Shown here: positions 7,136-7,905 of the stretch, in pieces
Position numbering within the stretch: position 1 is the first letter of the stretch
Layout: every line of letters begins with the position of its first letter
DNA from: UBA9410 sp963933065
GTDB taxonomy: Bacteria; Actinomycetota; Acidimicrobiia; Acidimicrobiales; MedAcidi-G1
Length of the DNA stretch: 7,905 nucleotides
Direction of reading: 5' to 3'
Assembly (NCBI GenBank): GCA_963933065.1
Contig: CAWVUB010000107.1
Span: forward strand, 1 to 7,905
Made by a program: the position numbers and the translations under genes
The notes under the pieces: generated by a model
Databases searched by the model: none
Seen by the model: only the letters and a program-made list of their open reading frames with translations
What the model was told of the DNA's origin: nothing

Positions 7136-7435
7136 ATGACCTATACCTATTTGAACTTGTCTGATATTGGCCCACGGTTCAAAGAGACCCCAGTCGGCAC
7201 CGATGAGGGCAACGCTGCTATGGGTGAACTATTGCAGGTCTACGCGGAGTGCGGCATCTAGGCCGTGTCTACTGGCTGGTCGGGTGCCCTCGGAAAGTTC
7301 GTCAGCATCCAGACAGCGCCCGACGTAGAAAGCGCAACTCGATGTCAGGTGGCTCTCACCAACGCAGGTTTGGTTGAGAATCTCATCACCGGTCCGTACA
7401 CCTCATTGGAGGACGTGATCGCAATGCAGATGTAG
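7136..7435 (+). pseudogene. GYD-domain-like small protein interrupted by an in-frame amber codon
   Basis: An ATG at 7136 opens a 41-codon frame that hits TAG at 7259–7261. The same frame then continues without a break for 57 codons to TAG at 7433–7435. Read across the amber codon, the 99-residue product resembles the GYD family of small alpha/beta ferredoxin-fold proteins in both length and pattern. It has YTYLNLSDIG and FKETP near the N-terminus, a Gly at the helix end just before the interruption, then GALGKFVSIQTAPDVESA, which parallels the family's LGxYDxVxxxEAPDxExA block. It ends in a GPYTSLEDVIAM tail. The flanks stay in one frame, so a single substitution (for example GAG or AAG to TAG) explains it. 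Options are a recent pseudogene, a sequencing or assembly error, readthrough, or a split gene restarting at GTG 7265. The ribosome-binding site upstream is weak. GYD proteins have no well-defined role. Confidence 0.6.
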
Positions 7436-7440
7436 AGGGG

Positions 7441-7472
7441 GCTTGGAAGTTTTTTTGCTTAGCTTCCAATAG
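7441..7472 (+). other. Hairpin with T-rich loop upstream of the small membrane gene
   Basis: TTGGAAG (7443–7449) pairs perfectly with CTTCCAA (7463–7469). The stem can extend by GC/GC after a two-base bulge. The 13-nt loop begins with seven T residues. A usual intrinsic terminator has its T-run after the stem, not in the loop, so I do not call this a terminator. It sits between the interrupted GYD-like frame and the GTG at 7482, which has no Shine-Dalgarno, so it may influence RNA stability or translation there. Confidence 0.4.
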
Positions 7473-7481
7473 CGTTGCAAG

Positions 7482-7739
7482 GTGGCAAGTAACCGTGATT
7501 TCAAGATTCGCGGCTACACGATCGGGCAGTCTCCAAATCTGCCTCTAATCGTTCTGGTCGTTGGTGGAGCGGCCGGACGGCTGATGGATCAGGGCTCAGC
7601 AGGTGATCGGGTTGCAGACTTTGTCTTCTGCGCAGGCCTCAGTATCTGGAGTTACCTCGAGACCTTTTACGGCGTTAACGGATTTCGTAGATGCCTGGGT
7701 GTAGCAGGATTTCTGCTATTACTAAGATTCTTCCTATAG
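7482..7739 (+). CDS. Small conserved-looking membrane protein of unknown function
   Basis: This 85-residue protein begins with a short polar segment (MASNRDFKIRGYTIGQSPN). It is followed by three predicted hydrophobic stretches, about residues 19–35, 45–62 and 69–85. The charged DQGSAGDR lies between the first two and YGVNGFRR between the last two. The TIGQSPNLPLIV opening and the YGVNxFRR turn look like conserved family features, and I have the impression of similar short unannotated membrane proteins in actinobacteria. I cannot name the family or a function. The GTG at 7482 is the only plausible start, because an in-frame TAG lies at 7470–7472. No Shine-Dalgarno is visible. It ends in TAG. 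The composition and clear hydrophobic periodicity argue for a real gene despite its size. Confidence 0.65.
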   Translation: MASNRDFKIRGYTIGQSPNLPLIVLVVGGAAGRLMDQGSAGDRVADFVFCAGLSIWSYLETFYGVNGFRRCLGVAGFLLLLRFFL

Positions 7740-7905
7740 GAACTCTCATAGCCGTGAGGGGTTACTCGCCTCAAGGTGTTTCACCTAAAGCGCTACCTGA
7801 AGAAGTGTTGCCTTAAGTGCGCAGCGACGATCGCTTTGATGCGAGTCCATGAGGTGTTGGTGGTTCAGCGGATCGGCGCTGAACAAGTGATGAGAAGTCG
7901 CATTT
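7740..7905. other. Intergenic tail with small hairpins, no convincing gene
   Basis: This 166-nt stretch after the small membrane gene holds two tandem short inverted repeats: TGAGG/CCTCA (7755–7759 with 7769–7773) and AGGTG-TTT-CACCT (7774–7786). Neither has a T-run. The frame open from about 7758 to the window edge, with a possible GTG at 7776, gives a Cys/Lys-rich 43-residue start of no recognisable family. I see nothing else certain here. Confidence 0.3.
7863..7884. repeat. 8-bp perfect inverted repeat with 6-nt loop
   Basis: GTTCAGCG and CGCTGAAC flank GATCGG. The hairpin is stable-looking and GC-balanced, but no T-run follows on either strand, so it is not a standard intrinsic terminator. 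It could be a dyad operator, an RNA structure belonging to a gene beyond the window, or chance. Confidence 0.4.

Noticed and set aside
7776..7905. Open frame from GTG 7776 to the window end
   Set aside because: It has 43 codons, no Shine-Dalgarno, no recognisable motifs, and overlaps inverted repeats. It is too weak to call without downstream sequence.

Overview
The window is a stretch of bacterial chromosome, apparently from an actinobacterium-like lineage of only moderate GC. It has the cell-envelope and translation cluster secA–prfB–ftsE–ftsX, all on the + strand. That order, the SecA sequence and the FtsX sequence recall Acidimicrobiia-type genomes. The lineage is inferred from gene order and protein character, not from a search. 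All supported genes are on the + strand, and I see no tRNA, rRNA, CRISPR array, IS element or phage gene.

Positions 1–5490 form a tight co-directional run. It holds secA (5' end cut off by the window edge), prfB (GTG start 1 nt after the secA stop), ftsE and ftsX. Together they cover the Sec export motor, UAA/UGA translation termination, and the FtsEX complex that controls peptidoglycan hydrolysis at division. The 113-nt prfB–ftsE gap and the 33-nt ftsE–ftsX gap are each filled by a short ORF. Each of these overlaps the upstream stop codon and ends within 1–3 nt of the next start, which suggests translational coupling.

Positions 5507–7048 hold a stand-alone Rieske [2Fe-2S] protein 16 nt after ftsX, then a SAM-dependent methyltransferase with an N-terminal winged-helix dimerisation domain (Rv2258c-like). 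These two may share the transcript, but their substrates are unknown.

Positions 7049–7905 are loosely packed. They contain a short ORF resembling the GYD-domain family, broken by one in-frame amber codon, a hairpin with a T-rich loop, and an 85-residue membrane protein of unknown function. The last 166 nt have small hairpins and no convincing gene. I do not see a clear new defence or mobile system. The observations most worth checking are the amber-interrupted GYD-like gene, the two bridging mini-ORFs, and the Rieske/methyltransferase pair downstream of ftsX.
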